In this document: positions 42,503 through 51,797 of the stretch, one piece after another | Numbering within the stretch: the stretch's first letter is position 1 | Layout: every line of letters starts with the position of its first letter | Assembly (NCBI GenBank): GCA_902579585.1 | Contig: CACHHJ010000002.1 | Span: forward strand, 1 to 64,000 | Source: an uncultured Pelagibacteraceae bacterium | Lineage (GTDB): Bacteria > Pseudomonadota > Alphaproteobacteria > Pelagibacterales > Pelagibacteraceae | Length of the DNA: 64,000 nt | Direction: 5' to 3' | Notes under the pieces: model-generated | What the model was told of the DNA's origin: nothing | Databases searched by the model: none | Seen by the model: the letters and a program-made list of their open reading frames with translations, nothing else | Position numbers and translations under genes: made by a program

Positions 42503-43486
42503 CTAATAACCAGACTTAATTATTGATTGGATATCGGTTTCAACCATATCTTTAACAAGATTTTTAAATGAAATTTTAGGTTTCCATTTTAAAATTCTTC
42601 TTGCTTTAGAATAATTTCCTAAAAGTGTATTTACTTCTGCTGGCCTAAAGAGATTTTTATCTATTATTACATGTTTTTTATAATCTAATCCCGCAACCGC
42701 AAAAGCTTGTTTTGCAAATTCTCTTACAGAGTGCTGTTTACCGGTAGCAACCACAAAGTCATCTGGTCTTTTTTTTTGTAACATCATCCACATTGCCTCA
42801 ACATAATCCTTTGCGTGTCCCCAGTCTCTTTTTGCATCTAAATTTCCTAACATTAATTTTTTTTCCATTCCAAGTTTTATTTTTGCTACTCCATGTGAAA
42901 TTTTTCTTGTAACAAATTCAAAGCCTCTTCTTGGCGACTCATGATTAAATAATATTCCTGTGCAACAAAAAAGGTTATATGCCTCTCTATAATTTCTAGT
43001 CAAATCATGGCCTGTTACTTTTGATATTCCATATGCGGATCTAGGATAGAATGGGGTTTTTTCATTTTGAGGTATCTCCTGAACTTTACCAAACATTTCT
43101 GATGATCCAGCAAAGTATAATTTTGTTTTAGGTGAAAAATCTTTTACTGCAGATAATAAATAATGCGTTCCATTTATATTTATATTTAGGGTAGAAAATT
43201 CATCTCTAAATGAATAATCAACATAACTCTGGGCTGCTAAATGATATATCTCAGTAGGTTTTATTTTTTGAATTATTTTGACAATACTCGCGTAACTTTC
43301 AAGAGAAGCAGCATGAATATGAATTTTTTTAAGAATGTGTTTAATCCTCCACAACCTGTGACTCCTGTCCTCTAATGCAACTCTTCTGACTATCCCATGT
43401 ACTTTATATTTTTTATTAATAAGATATTCAGCAAGATATGAACCGTCTTGTCCAGTTATTCCAGTGATTAATGCAACTTTCCTCAT
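42503..43486 (-). CDS. gmd: GDP-mannose 4,6-dehydratase
   Basis: Makes GDP-4-keto-6-deoxymannose for GDP-fucose, GDP-rhamnose or perosamine. The 327-aa SDR has GITGQDGSYLAEYL, the NADP-type VHGIVRR, AAQSYVDYSF, SSEMFGKVQEIPQNEKTPF, the catalytic SAYGISKVTGH and ESPRRGFEFVTRKI. It is slightly short for the family. The enzyme for the next step (Fcl or Rmd) is not adjacent, so the final sugar is unknown. It is divergent from the M23 protein across 61 bases. Confidence 0.94.
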   Translation of the reverse strand: MRKVALITGITGQDGSYLAEYLINKKYKVHGIVRRVALEDRSHRLWRIKHILKKIHIHAASLESYASIVKIIQKIKPTEIYHLAAQSYVDYSFRDEFSTLNININGTHYLLSAVKDFSPKTKLYFAGSSEMFGKVQEIPQNEKTPFYPRSAYGISKVTGHDLTRNYREAYNLFCCTGILFNHESPRRGFEFVTRKISHGVAKIKLGMEKKLMLGNLDAKRDWGHAKDYVEAMWMMLQKKRPDDFVVATGKQHSVREFAKQAFAVAGLDYKKHVIIDKNLFRPAEVNTLLGNYSKARRILKWKPKISFKNLVKDMVETDIQSIIKSGY

Positions 43487-43547
43487 TGAATTTTTTTGTT
43501 TTTTATTATTCTGGACTATAGTACGAAGTTTATACTATTCAAATTAA

Positions 43548-44360
43548 ATGTTTAAAATGAACCTTAAAAATATTGTTTTTTTAACAACTCTACTTGTATC
43601 TTCCAATGTTTTAGCATTAGAATTTCAGGGTAAATTTATTCAGGGTCATTTTATCTTAGGAAAAACAGACCCTCAGTCGAAAATTTGGGTTGATGAAAAA
43701 AAAGTAAAAGTAAGTGATGACGGGTACTTTGCATTTGGCATAGGTAGAGATAGAAAGTATGATATTTCTATCACAAAAGAGTTAGATGGTAATAAAGAAA
43801 GAATAGTCAAAAAAGTTTTCAAAAGAGAGTATAAGATACAAAGGATTGATGGTTTATCTGAAAAAAAAGTTACCCCACCAAAAGAGGTATACGAGAGAAT
43901 AAAAAGAGAAAATAAAATTATTGGTGAAGCTAGAGCCATTGATAGTAATTTAACATTTTTTAAAAAAAAATTTATTAGCCCATTAGATGATGCAATAGTA
44001 ACGGGTGTTTATGGAAGTCAAAGAATATTAAATGGTAAACCTAAATGGCCACATTATGGAATAGATTTCGCGGCTAAAGAGGGAACAAAAATTAAAGCGA
44101 TGTTAGATGGTAAAGCAACTATGGTTCAATCTGATTTGTTTTATACAGGCGGAACTTTAATTTTTGACCACGGTCATGGTATTTCAACATTGTATATGCA
44201 CATGAAAGATATATACGTCAAAAAAGGCCAAGAAGTTAAGCAAGGTGAAATAATTGGAACTGTTGGTTCTACTGGTAGATCAACTGGTCCTCATCTAGAT
44301 ATTAGACTTAATTGGTTTGGAACTAGATTGGACCCAGCAACTGTCTTAGATTTAAACTAA
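43548..44360 (+). CDS. M23-family (LytM-like) metallopeptidase
   Basis: Exported protein of 270 aa: a hydrophobic N-terminal segment with a likely signal cleavage after NVLA (about residue 23), a middle region with charged helices, and a C-terminal LytM barrel. Metal and catalytic residues appear as His169 and Asp173 in HYGID, His218 in LYMHMKD and His249 in GPHLDIR. The usual third zinc ligand, the second His of HxH, is Asp251 here. Members cut peptidoglycan cross-links or regulate amidases. ATG 43557 is an alternative start three codons in. Confidence 0.85.
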   Translation: MFKMNLKNIVFLTTLLVSSNVLALEFQGKFIQGHFILGKTDPQSKIWVDEKKVKVSDDGYFAFGIGRDRKYDISITKELDGNKERIVKKVFKREYKIQRIDGLSEKKVTPPKEVYERIKRENKIIGEARAIDSNLTFFKKKFISPLDDAIVTGVYGSQRILNGKPKWPHYGIDFAAKEGTKIKAMLDGKATMVQSDLFYTGGTLIFDHGHGISTLYMHMKDIYVKKGQEVKQGEIIGTVGSTGRSTGPHLDIRLNWFGTRLDPATVLDLN

Positions 44361-44409
44361 TCTTTTCCAATAATTAGTTTATATCTTATTTGTGCCTTTG
44401 CGAGTTTTT

Positions 44410-45075
44410 TTAAGCAGCTGCTTTTAAGCTATGCTTCTCAACCATACCACTTAAAAAATTCCATAAGAACTTAGCTGTAGACAAAGCAGCTTTTTCGGCT
44501 TTCTTTTGTTCTTTCTTAGAAAGACCGTCTAATAACTTTTCGCATGCTTTTCTATGAAGAACATCTGCAGCTTTGTGAGCTTCAAAGAACTCAAGACCTT
44601 TTTTTGAACTTACGCCGTAATGTTTTTTGAGCCCTTTGATTTTTGTGTCAGCAATTTCTGGTATTTGTCTTTCGTACGTATACAAAGAGGCGAGACCTTC
44701 GGCATATGATTTTCTACCTTGTTTAAAAAAATTATCTATCATTCTTTTTGTAAAAGACTCCTGTTTAGCCTTCTCAATTTTATTTTTATCTGCACCAACG
44801 CTTAATGCAAAATTTTTCCATAACTTTGGATGATCTCCATTTGGGTTTTCTTCGTCTTGCAAATTTTCTAATAAAATTTTCCTTTTTTCAATATCTTCAC
44901 AAATAGAATGTGTAGCGGAGATATATCTTGGGAAAGCTTTAACGTGTTGATAATACTGTTCGGCATAATCCTTAATAATTTCTCTCGTTAGCTTTCCATC
45001 ATTCCATGATTTATAAAAAGGATGATTTAGTAAGTGATACTTGTCTAATTTTTTATTTAATTGTTTTGAAAACAT
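44410..45075 (-). CDS. CADD-family heme-oxygenase-like diiron protein, probable self-sacrificing pABA synthase
   Basis: Protein of 221 aa in the TenA/heme-oxygenase-like fold, closely patterned on Chlamydia CADD: LLNHPFYKSWNDGKLT, DYAEQYYQHVKAFPRYIS, LENLQDEENPNGDHPKLW, LYTYERQIPEIADTKIKGL and FFEAHKAADVLH. Aligned to the C. trachomatis protein as I recall it, the diiron ligands become Glu75, His82, Glu135, His167, Asp171 and His174, and the residues consumed to build p-aminobenzoate, Tyr27 and Lys152, become Tyr21 and Lys145. All are present. A strong AGGAGG ribosome site precedes the ATG. It would supply pABA for folate without the chorismate route. Confidence 0.85.
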   Translation of the reverse strand: MFSKQLNKKLDKYHLLNHPFYKSWNDGKLTREIIKDYAEQYYQHVKAFPRYISATHSICEDIEKRKILLENLQDEENPNGDHPKLWKNFALSVGADKNKIEKAKQESFTKRMIDNFFKQGRKSYAEGLASLYTYERQIPEIADTKIKGLKKHYGVSSKKGLEFFEAHKAADVLHRKACEKLLDGLSKKEQKKAEKAALSTAKFLWNFLSGMVEKHSLKAAA

Positions 45076-45144
45076 ATTGTTCCTCCTAAGTCACCACTTT
45101 AATTTAATTTAAAAAATTAACAATTAAAAAAATAATCCACAACT

Positions 45145-46377
45145 TTAGATTGTTACTTCTTTTCTTAGTGGTTTTTCGTCAATTGGAAGGTGAAGCAGTG
45201 TTGCAACAAACGATAAAATTATAGCTAAATACCATGCATAGTCATAATTGCCGAAGATATCATAAAAAACTCCTCCTAAATATGCTCCTAAAAAAGATCC
45301 TATTTGGTGATTTAAAAAAACTATACCAAAAAGCATTGAAAGATTTTTGGCGCCAAAAACTTGAGCAACAATACCGTTTGTTGCTGGCACTGTTGCTAAC
45401 CATAACAGTCCAAAAGTAATTCCGAAAGCTATAGCTGAAATATTTGATGGAGGTAAAAATATGAATAGCATTATAGAAATTGCCCTAAAAAAATATAGTC
45501 CAGCCAATAACATTTTTTTACTGTACTTATCGCTTAAATAACCCATTATCAAAACACCTATTATGTTAAATAATCCTATTAATGATAAGATTGCAAAACC
45601 TGTCCAATCATCGAGTCCTTTATCTTGAACATATCTTGGAACGTGAGTTGCGACCAAAGTGATTTGAAATCCACAAACAAAAAAACCTAAAACTAATAAT
45701 CTAAAACCTTTGTGTGCAAAAGAATCTTTGAGAACTTTTACAACGCTTTCACTTTTTTCAGTCTCTTTATTTAAACTATATTCTTCCTTTTGACTTTCGG
45801 GTTTTTTTAAGAAAAAGCCCGGAATACACATTACAAATAAAATTATTGCAAATACTGTAAAAGTGCTCTGCCAACCTACTTCAACCATTAAATATTTTGT
45901 AAGGACAGGAAAAATAAACATTCCTAGTCCACCAAAAGCAGTTACATATCCAGCTGCTTTACCTCTATTTTGATTTGGAAAATGTTTTGTTACTACTGGA
46001 GCTAAAATTGTTCCTGCAGCTCCCCCTAAACCGATACCAACTAAGAGACCTAGATTTATTTGAAACCATGTTCCAGTGTTAAAATTATTTCCTAATGCCA
46101 AAACACCAACGCCGTAAACAATTAGAGTAAATATTACCATTTTACTTCCGCCATGCTTATCAGCAAATCTTCCAAAAATAGGTGTAACAATTCCCCATAT
46201 CAAAGCATGCAAGGCTATAGCAAGACCAAACTCTGTGTTAGAAATTCCACAATCAATCTCAAAGTCGCTAGAAAATAACCCAAAGGTTTGTCTAACACCC
46301 ATTGTGACATTAACCACCAAACAAGCTGCAATTAAAGTTATGAACGCTGTCTTATTAGGAAAAAATTTTGATGTCAT
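45145..46377 (-). CDS. Major facilitator superfamily transporter
   Basis: Twelve-helix carrier of 410 aa resembling the oxalate/formate and monocarboxylate branch: GVRQTFGLFSSDF in helix 1, the loop motif FGRFADKHGGSKMV, GLGGAAGTILAPVVTKHFPNQNRGKAAG in helices 4-5, and MGYLSDKYSKKML between helices 8 and 9. The substrate cannot be assigned. It overlaps metC by 4 bases, so the two are co-translated and the carrier might move a sulfur or amino compound, which is inference. Confidence 0.84.
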   Translation of the reverse strand: MTSKFFPNKTAFITLIAACLVVNVTMGVRQTFGLFSSDFEIDCGISNTEFGLAIALHALIWGIVTPIFGRFADKHGGSKMVIFTLIVYGVGVLALGNNFNTGTWFQINLGLLVGIGLGGAAGTILAPVVTKHFPNQNRGKAAGYVTAFGGLGMFIFPVLTKYLMVEVGWQSTFTVFAIILFVMCIPGFFLKKPESQKEEYSLNKETEKSESVVKVLKDSFAHKGFRLLVLGFFVCGFQITLVATHVPRYVQDKGLDDWTGFAILSLIGLFNIIGVLIMGYLSDKYSKKMLLAGLYFFRAISIMLFIFLPPSNISAIAFGITFGLLWLATVPATNGIVAQVFGAKNLSMLFGIVFLNHQIGSFLGAYLGGVFYDIFGNYDYAWYLAIILSFVATLLHLPIDEKPLRKEVTI

Positions 46378-47549
46378 TTAATCTTTTTAATAGCTTTTGC
46401 TAAATCTTCAATCAAATCTTTCGGATCTTCTAATCCAACATGGAATCTCACAATGTGATGATTGGCCTTTAAGTATTTCCTGTAAACTCTTTGAATTACA
46501 TGACTTTGATATAAGGCTAAACTCTCAAAACCACCCCAGCTTTGACCTATTCCAAATAATTTCAATGAATTGATAAAATTATAAATTGAATTTTTTTTCT
46601 TACTTTCAATTATAACAGAAAATAACCCTGTGGAACCAGAATAGTATTTTTTCCAATTTTCATAATTAGAAGAACCCCTTTTAAAGGGATAAAGAATTTC
46701 TTTAATCTTTTTCTGTTTACTTAAAAAACTTATTACTTTTTTGGTATTTTCTTCATGTTTTTTAAGCCTCACGTCTAAAGTTCTTAACCCTCTTAAAACT
46801 AAGTAGGCATCATCTGGGGATGCTCTATAACCTAAAAGCTTATTACAAAATTTTACTTTTTCATAAACTTTTTTATTTACACATAAAGTACCAAGCATAA
46901 CATCTGAATGGCCAGAAAGGTATTTGGTTCCTGAAGAAATTGACATATCAAAACCTAATTTCAATGGTTTTAAAAATAAAGGAGTTCCCCAAGTGTTATC
47001 AATGGCTGTAATAATTTTCCTTTTTTTTGCTAATTTTATAATTTTACCAATGTCTTGAAATTCAAAAGTATTACTTCCTGGATTTTCTACAAATATCATT
47101 TTTGTTTTTTTATTTATTCTTTTTTCAAGAGTTGTTAAATCTTCTGGATTATAAAAATGAGTTTTTACATTAAAATCTTTTAGTAATTTTGAGGTAATAA
47201 TTCTAGTTGGTGAGTATACAGCATCTGTTACTATTATTTCGTCACCTGGTCTACAAATACTCATTATAGCTAATGAAACCGATCCAAAACCTGTGGGGGT
47301 TAAAAAGGTTCTATAACCTGATTCTAGTTCAGTAATAAAATTTTGTAATGCAATTGTGGTTTGGCTCCCTGCCCTTCCGTATTCATAGAAATTGACTTCG
47401 GTTCCTTTCTTAACCAAATTTTCATGATTTATTAATTCCTGCATACTTTTAAAGAAAACTGTTGAGTTTCTAACTACGGCTGGATTAGCTGATCTTGAAT
47501 TTTTATCTTGAGCTAAAAATTTTAGTTTTGTTATGTCGGAGTATTTCAT
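46374..47549 (-). CDS. metC: Cystathionine beta-lyase-like PLP enzyme
   Basis: Cys/Met-metabolism PLP enzyme of 391 aa. NFYEYGRAGSQTTIALQ, GFGSVSLAIM, FVENPGSNTFE, AIDNTWGTP and the PLP Lys in SISSGTKYLSGHSD are all in place, and GIGQSWGGFESL is the carboxylate-binding region typical of MetC. It should cleave cystathionine to homocysteine. It directly abuts the DUF2155 gene upstream and overlaps the MFS gene downstream. No riboswitch-size leader exists in front of it. Confidence 0.9.
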   Translation of the reverse strand: MKYSDITKLKFLAQDKNSRSANPAVVRNSTVFFKSMQELINHENLVKKGTEVNFYEYGRAGSQTTIALQNFITELESGYRTFLTPTGFGSVSLAIMSICRPGDEIIVTDAVYSPTRIITSKLLKDFNVKTHFYNPEDLTTLEKRINKKTKMIFVENPGSNTFEFQDIGKIIKLAKKRKIITAIDNTWGTPLFLKPLKLGFDMSISSGTKYLSGHSDVMLGTLCVNKKVYEKVKFCNKLLGYRASPDDAYLVLRGLRTLDVRLKKHEENTKKVISFLSKQKKIKEILYPFKRGSSNYENWKKYYSGSTGLFSVIIESKKKNSIYNFINSLKLFGIGQSWGGFESLALYQSHVIQRVYRKYLKANHHIVRFHVGLEDPKDLIEDLAKAIKKIK

Positions 47550-48047
47550 TTAAATATTTTCACATCCTATTAGCCATAAATCATAAACTGGATGATCAAA
47601 TGGTCTTAGAGTTGGGCTAGAAGAGAAAGTCCATCCATTAAAAACAAATATTTTTTCATCTCTTTTGTCGGATAAATCTTTTACTTGTAAGTATGCAACT
47701 ACCCCGGGGTCACTTGTATCCACAGATCGTTTACAATTTTTTGGTAATATTTCTAAATATCCAAATCTTTTTTTTTCGCCTAGAATAATGTCGATATCTA
47801 ATGTTTTTGCTGTAATTTTATCTAACGCCCTTAGGTTAACAATTTTTTGTGTTGTCTGATTTTTTGTTTTCTTTTTTAATCTAATATAGTTTGTGTCTTC
47901 AGTTTCAGTATCGCCCAAATTTTCTTGCTCTTCTTCAAATGTAGGTCGAATATCTTCTAGGTTTACCCTCTCTTCTGCAAAAAGCGCTGAAAAATAAAAA
48001 AAAGTCAAAATTAAAAATACTTTGCTACTTAGGTTTCCATGTCTCAT
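47550..48047 (-). CDS. DUF2155 protein, exported
   Basis: Exported protein of 165 aa with a signal peptide (KVFLILTFFYFSALFAEE). The DUF2155 core follows from about residue 65: VNLRALDKITAKTLDIDI, YLEILPKNCKRSVDTSDPG, FNGWTFSSSPTLRPFDHPVYDLWLIGC. DUF2155 is an alphaproteobacterial envelope domain of unknown function, usually encoded next to the NDUFA12 homologue as here, where it overlaps that gene by 23 bases. Confidence 0.85.
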   Translation of the reverse strand: MRHGNLSSKVFLILTFFYFSALFAEERVNLEDIRPTFEEEQENLGDTETEDTNYIRLKKKTKNQTTQKIVNLRALDKITAKTLDIDIILGEKKRFGYLEILPKNCKRSVDTSDPGVVAYLQVKDLSDKRDEKIFVFNGWTFSSSPTLRPFDHPVYDLWLIGCENI

Positions 48048-48384
48048 ATTTTTGAAATTCCTTAGTCTTCTTTACAATTTTATTTGGTTTGTAAGCTTTT
48101 TTAGTGCCAGTTTGATTATCTTGGTGTGGTTTTTGCCATGAATATTTTTTTTCAATTTTATTAAATGGAGTCCTATCTGTTGTGTGATGGATCCAGGAAA
48201 ACCAATCAGATGTGATTTTTGATGCATTTATTTCATCTTTATAAATAACCCATCTTTTATTTTTTTTGTTTTGATAATATTTGTTTCCAAATTCATCTTT
48301 GCCAACAAACTTGCCAAAAAAAATGGTATACAGAAAAGTTCCAAAAGTTTGAGAGTTCCACCAAGTAAAAATTTGCTTTATCAT
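48025..48384 (-). CDS. NADH:ubiquinone oxidoreductase accessory subunit, NDUFA12 family
   Basis: Complex I accessory subunit homologue (mitochondrial B17.2). FGTFLYTIFFGKFVGKDEFGNKYYQ, RWVIYKDEINASKITSDWFSWIHHTTDRTP and YSWQKPHQDNQTGT are the diagnostic segments. The track ORF starts at a GTG (48408), but ATG 48384 (MIKQIFTWWNSQTFG) fits the family, giving 119 aa. Its presence is a good marker for Alphaproteobacteria. It overlaps the DUF2155 gene. Confidence 0.9.
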   Translation of the reverse strand: MIKQIFTWWNSQTFGTFLYTIFFGKFVGKDEFGNKYYQNKKNKRWVIYKDEINASKITSDWFSWIHHTTDRTPFNKIEKKYSWQKPHQDNQTGTKKAYKPNKIVKKTKEFQKYETWKPK

Positions 48385-48502
48385 TTTTCTATAAATTATT
48401 AAATCCACACAATTTTAAATTGTATAACAATAACATAGACACAATTTAAATATCGTATATATCTTAAAAACAATTACTTTCAACAAACATTGAGGAAAAA
48501 TT

Positions 48503-49339
48503 ATGTCAAAATTTTTAGTAGAAACCCACTATACATGCACATTTAAAATCATTCATGAGTTAAATGAACTTAACGAGAAAGAGCTGTCAAACATTGATAA
48601 CCGTAAAGATGGAAAAGTTGAGGTTATAGATGTTACAGTTAACAATAGAAAAACAAAAAAAGCAGGAACTGCTAAAAAATTAGAAAAGTATGAAGTCAAA
48701 AATAATTTAAACATTAATCATAAATCTAAAGATAAGAATAATGACGCAGTTAAGACTGCAGTAATTAATGAGACCTTAAAAGTAAAAACGGCTGTTGGAA
48801 TAAAAAATTCTGGAAAAAGATTCCAAATGCCCGATAGACGAAAAGGTTATATTCAAAAAGCTACTGTCGGTGATCATAAAGTTTATTTACACACTGGAGA
48901 ATATGACGATGGAAAGATTGGAGAGATTTTTATAGATACCAACAAAGAGGGGGAATTAGTTAAAGCATTAATGAATAATTTTGCTATAGCTATTTCTTTG
49001 GGTTTACAATATGGAGTCCCGTTAGAAGAATACGTTGACGCATTTTTAGATACAAAATTTGAACCCTCTGGAAATGTTCATGGAAATGATAGGATATTGA
49101 GCGCTACATCAATTCTAGATTATATTTTTAGAGAGCTTGCTATTTCTTATTTAGGAAAAGAGGAACTAGCACACACTCCAAGTATAAGAAACAATTCAAC
49201 AGAAAAAGAATTTAATGGGAATGATCAGATTCTTAAAGTAGTTAAGAATATTACTAGTAAAGGATTTATAAGAAGTAACTACGAGGATAAATTAGTTGAT
49301 CTTAGTGACGTTAGAATAAATCTTAAAAGTAAAAGTTAA
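48503..49339 (+). CDS. Stand-alone NrdJb-like (class II RNR C-terminal, TSCPD-domain) protein
   Basis: Protein of 278 aa. Residues 105-225 match the C-terminal portion of B12-dependent Nrd[79 protein letters not shown]. The N-terminal 50 residues ([20 protein letters not shown]) form a separate small domain, with a charged linker between. It has no reductase barrel, so it is not a reductase alone. It resembles NrdJb of split class II enzymes, but no NrdJa is near and the window carries nrdAB. A GAGGA site precedes the ATG, and the stop abuts convergent aspS. Confidence 0.83.
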   Translation: MSKFLVETHYTCTFKIIHELNELNEKELSNIDNRKDGKVEVIDVTVNNRKTKKAGTAKKLEKYEVKNNLNINHKSKDKNNDAVKTAVINETLKVKTAVGIKNSGKRFQMPDRRKGYIQKATVGDHKVYLHTGEYDDGKIGEIFIDTNKEGELVKALMNNFAIAISLGLQYGVPLEEYVDAFLDTKFEPSGNVHGNDRILSATSILDYIFRELAISYLGKEELAHTPSIRNNSTEKEFNGNDQILKVVKNITSKGFIRSNYEDKLVDLSDVRINLKSKS

Positions 49340-51127
49340 TTATTTTTTTATATTTTTAATACTTAATTCTTTTAATTGTTTATCGGAAATATCTGATGGT
49401 GCATCCATTAAAAGATCTTGCGCATTTTGATTTAGAGGAAATAAAGTAACTTCTCTAATATTTTTTTGGTTTGCTAGTAACATTACTATTCTATCTATTC
49501 CTGGGGCCATACCGCCATGCGGAGGTGCACCGTAAGAAAGAGCTTTTATCATACCAGAAAAATTTTTTTCAACCATATCTTTTGAATATCCGACTTTATT
49601 AAAAACTTTAAACAAATATTCAGTTATATGATTTCTGATTGCTCCCGATGATAATTCATAACCGTTACAAACTAAATCATATTGATAAGCTAAAATTTTT
49701 AATGGATCTGTTTTGTCAAAATCTCCAATTTCAGTTTGTGGCATTGAAAAAGGATTATGACTAAAATCAATTTTTTTTTCTTTTTCATCATAATGAAACA
49801 TTGGAAAATCAATTATCCAACAAAAGTTAAAGGAAGAATTATCAATGAGATTTAATTCTTCAGCAATTTTCTGCCGAGCTATTCCAGCGAATTTATTTGC
49901 CTCATGCTCTTTATTGCAAACAAAAAAAACAGAGTCTTTTTCATTAATTTCACAAATCTTTAAAAGCTTTGAAATACTTTTGTCGGAAAAAAACTTAGAT
50001 ATAGGCCCCTTTCCAATTACTTTTTCATTATTTTTTTCAAATGTTATATAAGCTAAACCGCTTGCTCCCTCAGAAATGGCCCAATTATTTAAATTGTCGA
50101 AGAAACTTCTAGGTTTTGATTGTGTATTTTTTACAGGAATGGCTTTTACGATTCCCCCTTTTTTGATTATTTCTTTGAAGATTTTTAACTTAACTTCATC
50201 TGAATTAAAAATATTTGTAACATTCAAAAGTTCAATTGGATTTCTTAAATCCGGCTTATCAGTGCCGTATTTATCTATTGATGTTTTGTATGAAATTCTT
50301 GGAAAAGGAAATTTGTTTATTTTTTTTCCCTTTCCAAATTTTAAAAAGAGGTCATAAAATATTGGTTCAACAACCTTAAAAACATCTTCTTGCTCAACAA
50401 AAGACATCTCCATATCTAATTGATAGTGTTCTCCAGGACTTCTGTCGGCTCTTCCGTCCTCATCTCTAAAACATGGAGCTATCTGAAAATACTTATCAAA
50501 ACCTGAGATCATAACCATTTGCTTAAATTGTTGTGGTGCCTGTGGTAAAGCATAAAACTTACCAGGATGAAGTCTGCTAGGAACTAAAAAATCTCTAGCT
50601 CCTTCTGGACTAGAAGCGGTGAGTATTGGTGTCTGAAATTCTAAAAATTTATTTTCAATCATTTTAGATCTTATAAAAGAAATTACGTCAGATCTTAGTT
50701 TAATATTATCATGCATTTCTTTTCTTCTAAGATCGATAAATCTATATTTTAATCTTATTTCCTCTGGGTAATCTTGTTCGCCAAATACTGGGAGAGGAAG
50801 CTCTTTTGCTTCGGATAAAATTTGAATATTCAAAATCTTAACTTCAATCAAGCCTGTTTGTAACTCTGTATTTTGGGTTTCCTTTGATCTTTTGACAACT
50901 AAACCATTAACTAAAATTACAGACTCTGGTCTTAGCTTCTCTAAGGTTTTAAAGTTTTTATCATGGTTTTCTATAACACATTGAGTAATTCCAAAATGAT
51001 CTCTTAGATCAAGAAAGAGTAAATTACCGTGATCCCTTTTTCTATGTATCCATCCTGATAATTTAACTTTCAGACCTACATTTTTTTCATTTAGCTCTGA
51101 ACAATTATGAGTTCGAAATTTATTCAT
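49340..51127 (-). CDS. aspS: Aspartyl-tRNA synthetase
   Basis: Class IIb synthetase of 595 aa, the bacterial long form. The N-terminal OB anticodon-binding domain includes [21 protein letters not shown]; motif 2 is [19 protein letters not shown], the GAD insertion domain is in the middle, and motif 3 is [15 protein letters not shown]. In organisms without AsnRS or GlnRS it can be non-discriminating; this window cannot settle that. hdaA ends 7 bases upstream on the same strand. Confidence 0.97.
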   Translation of the reverse strand: MNKFRTHNCSELNEKNVGLKVKLSGWIHRKRDHGNLLFLDLRDHFGITQCVIENHDKNFKTLEKLRPESVILVNGLVVKRSKETQNTELQTGLIEVKILNIQILSEAKELPLPVFGEQDYPEEIRLKYRFIDLRRKEMHDNIKLRSDVISFIRSKMIENKFLEFQTPILTASSPEGARDFLVPSRLHPGKFYALPQAPQQFKQMVMISGFDKYFQIAPCFRDEDGRADRSPGEHYQLDMEMSFVEQEDVFKVVEPIFYDLFLKFGKGKKINKFPFPRISYKTSIDKYGTDKPDLRNPIELLNVTNIFNSDEVKLKIFKEIIKKGGIVKAIPVKNTQSKPRSFFDNLNNWAISEGASGLAYITFEKNNEKVIGKGPISKFFSDKSISKLLKICEINEKDSVFFVCNKEHEANKFAGIARQKIAEELNLIDNSSFNFCWIIDFPMFHYDEKEKKIDFSHNPFSMPQTEIGDFDKTDPLKILAYQYDLVCNGYELSSGAIRNHITEYLFKVFNKVGYSKDMVEKNFSGMIKALSYGAPPHGGMAPGIDRIVMLLANQKNIREVTLFPLNQNAQDLLMDAPSDISDKQLKELSIKNIKK

Positions 51128-51134
51128 AAAAATA

Positions 51135-51797
51135 CTATTTTATTTTTTTTAAAACATCTTTTATTAATTGTAAATTTATTGGTTTTGCTTTTTCTAGAGA
51201 TAAATTATCAATTAAATTTGAAAATAGATTTATTTTTTCAAAGGATCTATCAATATTGTTAAGAATGTAATCAATATTTTTCTTATTTATTGAAATTTGT
51301 TTATCTGAAAAGTTTTTTGTCAATATCACCTTTATTAAATCATCAGTTGGTAAATCAATACCAACTTCGATAAAGCTTGTAAATCTTGAATTTAAATCTT
51401 TTAATTTTATTTTAAACTTTTTTAGTGAAATAGGCGAACTTATAATTAAATATTTGTTATCTTGCAAAGCTAAGTTTATTATTGAGTAAAGTAAATTTTC
51501 TTCAATATCGTTGTTAAAATCATCAATTATCAAACATTCTTTAGTTTTGTATTTGACAATAATATCATTATTAATTTTTTTTCCAGAAATTATTAAGCTT
51601 CCAATCTTGCTAGATAAAATATTTGCTAAATGAGTTTTTCCACAACCTTTTGGTCCAAAAATATTAATAAATCTGCTTGGCCACTGAGGCCAACTTTCAA
51701 TAAGCTTGAATGCATTAAAATTATTTTTTGATACATAAAAATCCTGACTTAAATAAGTTTTTTTAAAAGGAAAATTAAATATTAGTTGTTGTGACAT
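51135..51797 (-). CDS. hdaA: DnaA-related regulatory inactivator Hda (HdaA)
   Basis: DnaA-like AAA+ protein of 220 aa that promotes hydrolysis of DnaA-bound ATP after replication starts. The N-terminal QQLIFNFPF matches the sliding-clamp-binding peptide of Hda. [17 protein letters not shown] is the Walker A site, [11 protein letters not shown] the Walker B site, and [16 protein letters not shown] the sensor region. It lacks the DnaA DNA-binding domain. Its position between a DUF2066 gene and aspS, with purMN divergent, is partly conserved in alphaproteobacteria. Confidence 0.87.
   Translation of the reverse strand: MSQQLIFNFPFKKTYLSQDFYVSKNNFNAFKLIESWPQWPSRFINIFGPKGCGKTHLANILSSKIGSLIISGKKINNDIIVKYKTKECLIIDDFNNDIEENLLYSIINLALQDNKYLIISSPISLKKFKIKLKDLNSRFTSFIEVGIDLPTDDLIKVILTKNFSDKQISINKKNIDYILNNIDRSFEKINLFSNLIDNLSLEKAKPINLQLIKDVLKKIK

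Noticed and set aside
44412-44423. Palindrome AAGCAGCTGCTT near the end of the CADD-type gene as a terminator
   Set aside because: It is formed by the Lys-Ala-Ala-Ala stop codons, its stem is only 4 bp around a 4-base loop, and no U-run follows on the coding strand.
47550-48500. Possible SAM or other riboswitch upstream of metC
   Set aside because: metC abuts the DUF2155 stop directly and the next gaps are under 120 bases with no conserved stems I could find; likewise the 43-base gap before mtnP is too short.
48503-49339. Calling the NrdJb-like protein a truncated pseudogene of nrdJ
   Set aside because: It has its own start, ribosome site, a second N-terminal domain and very well-conserved motifs, so decay is unlikely.
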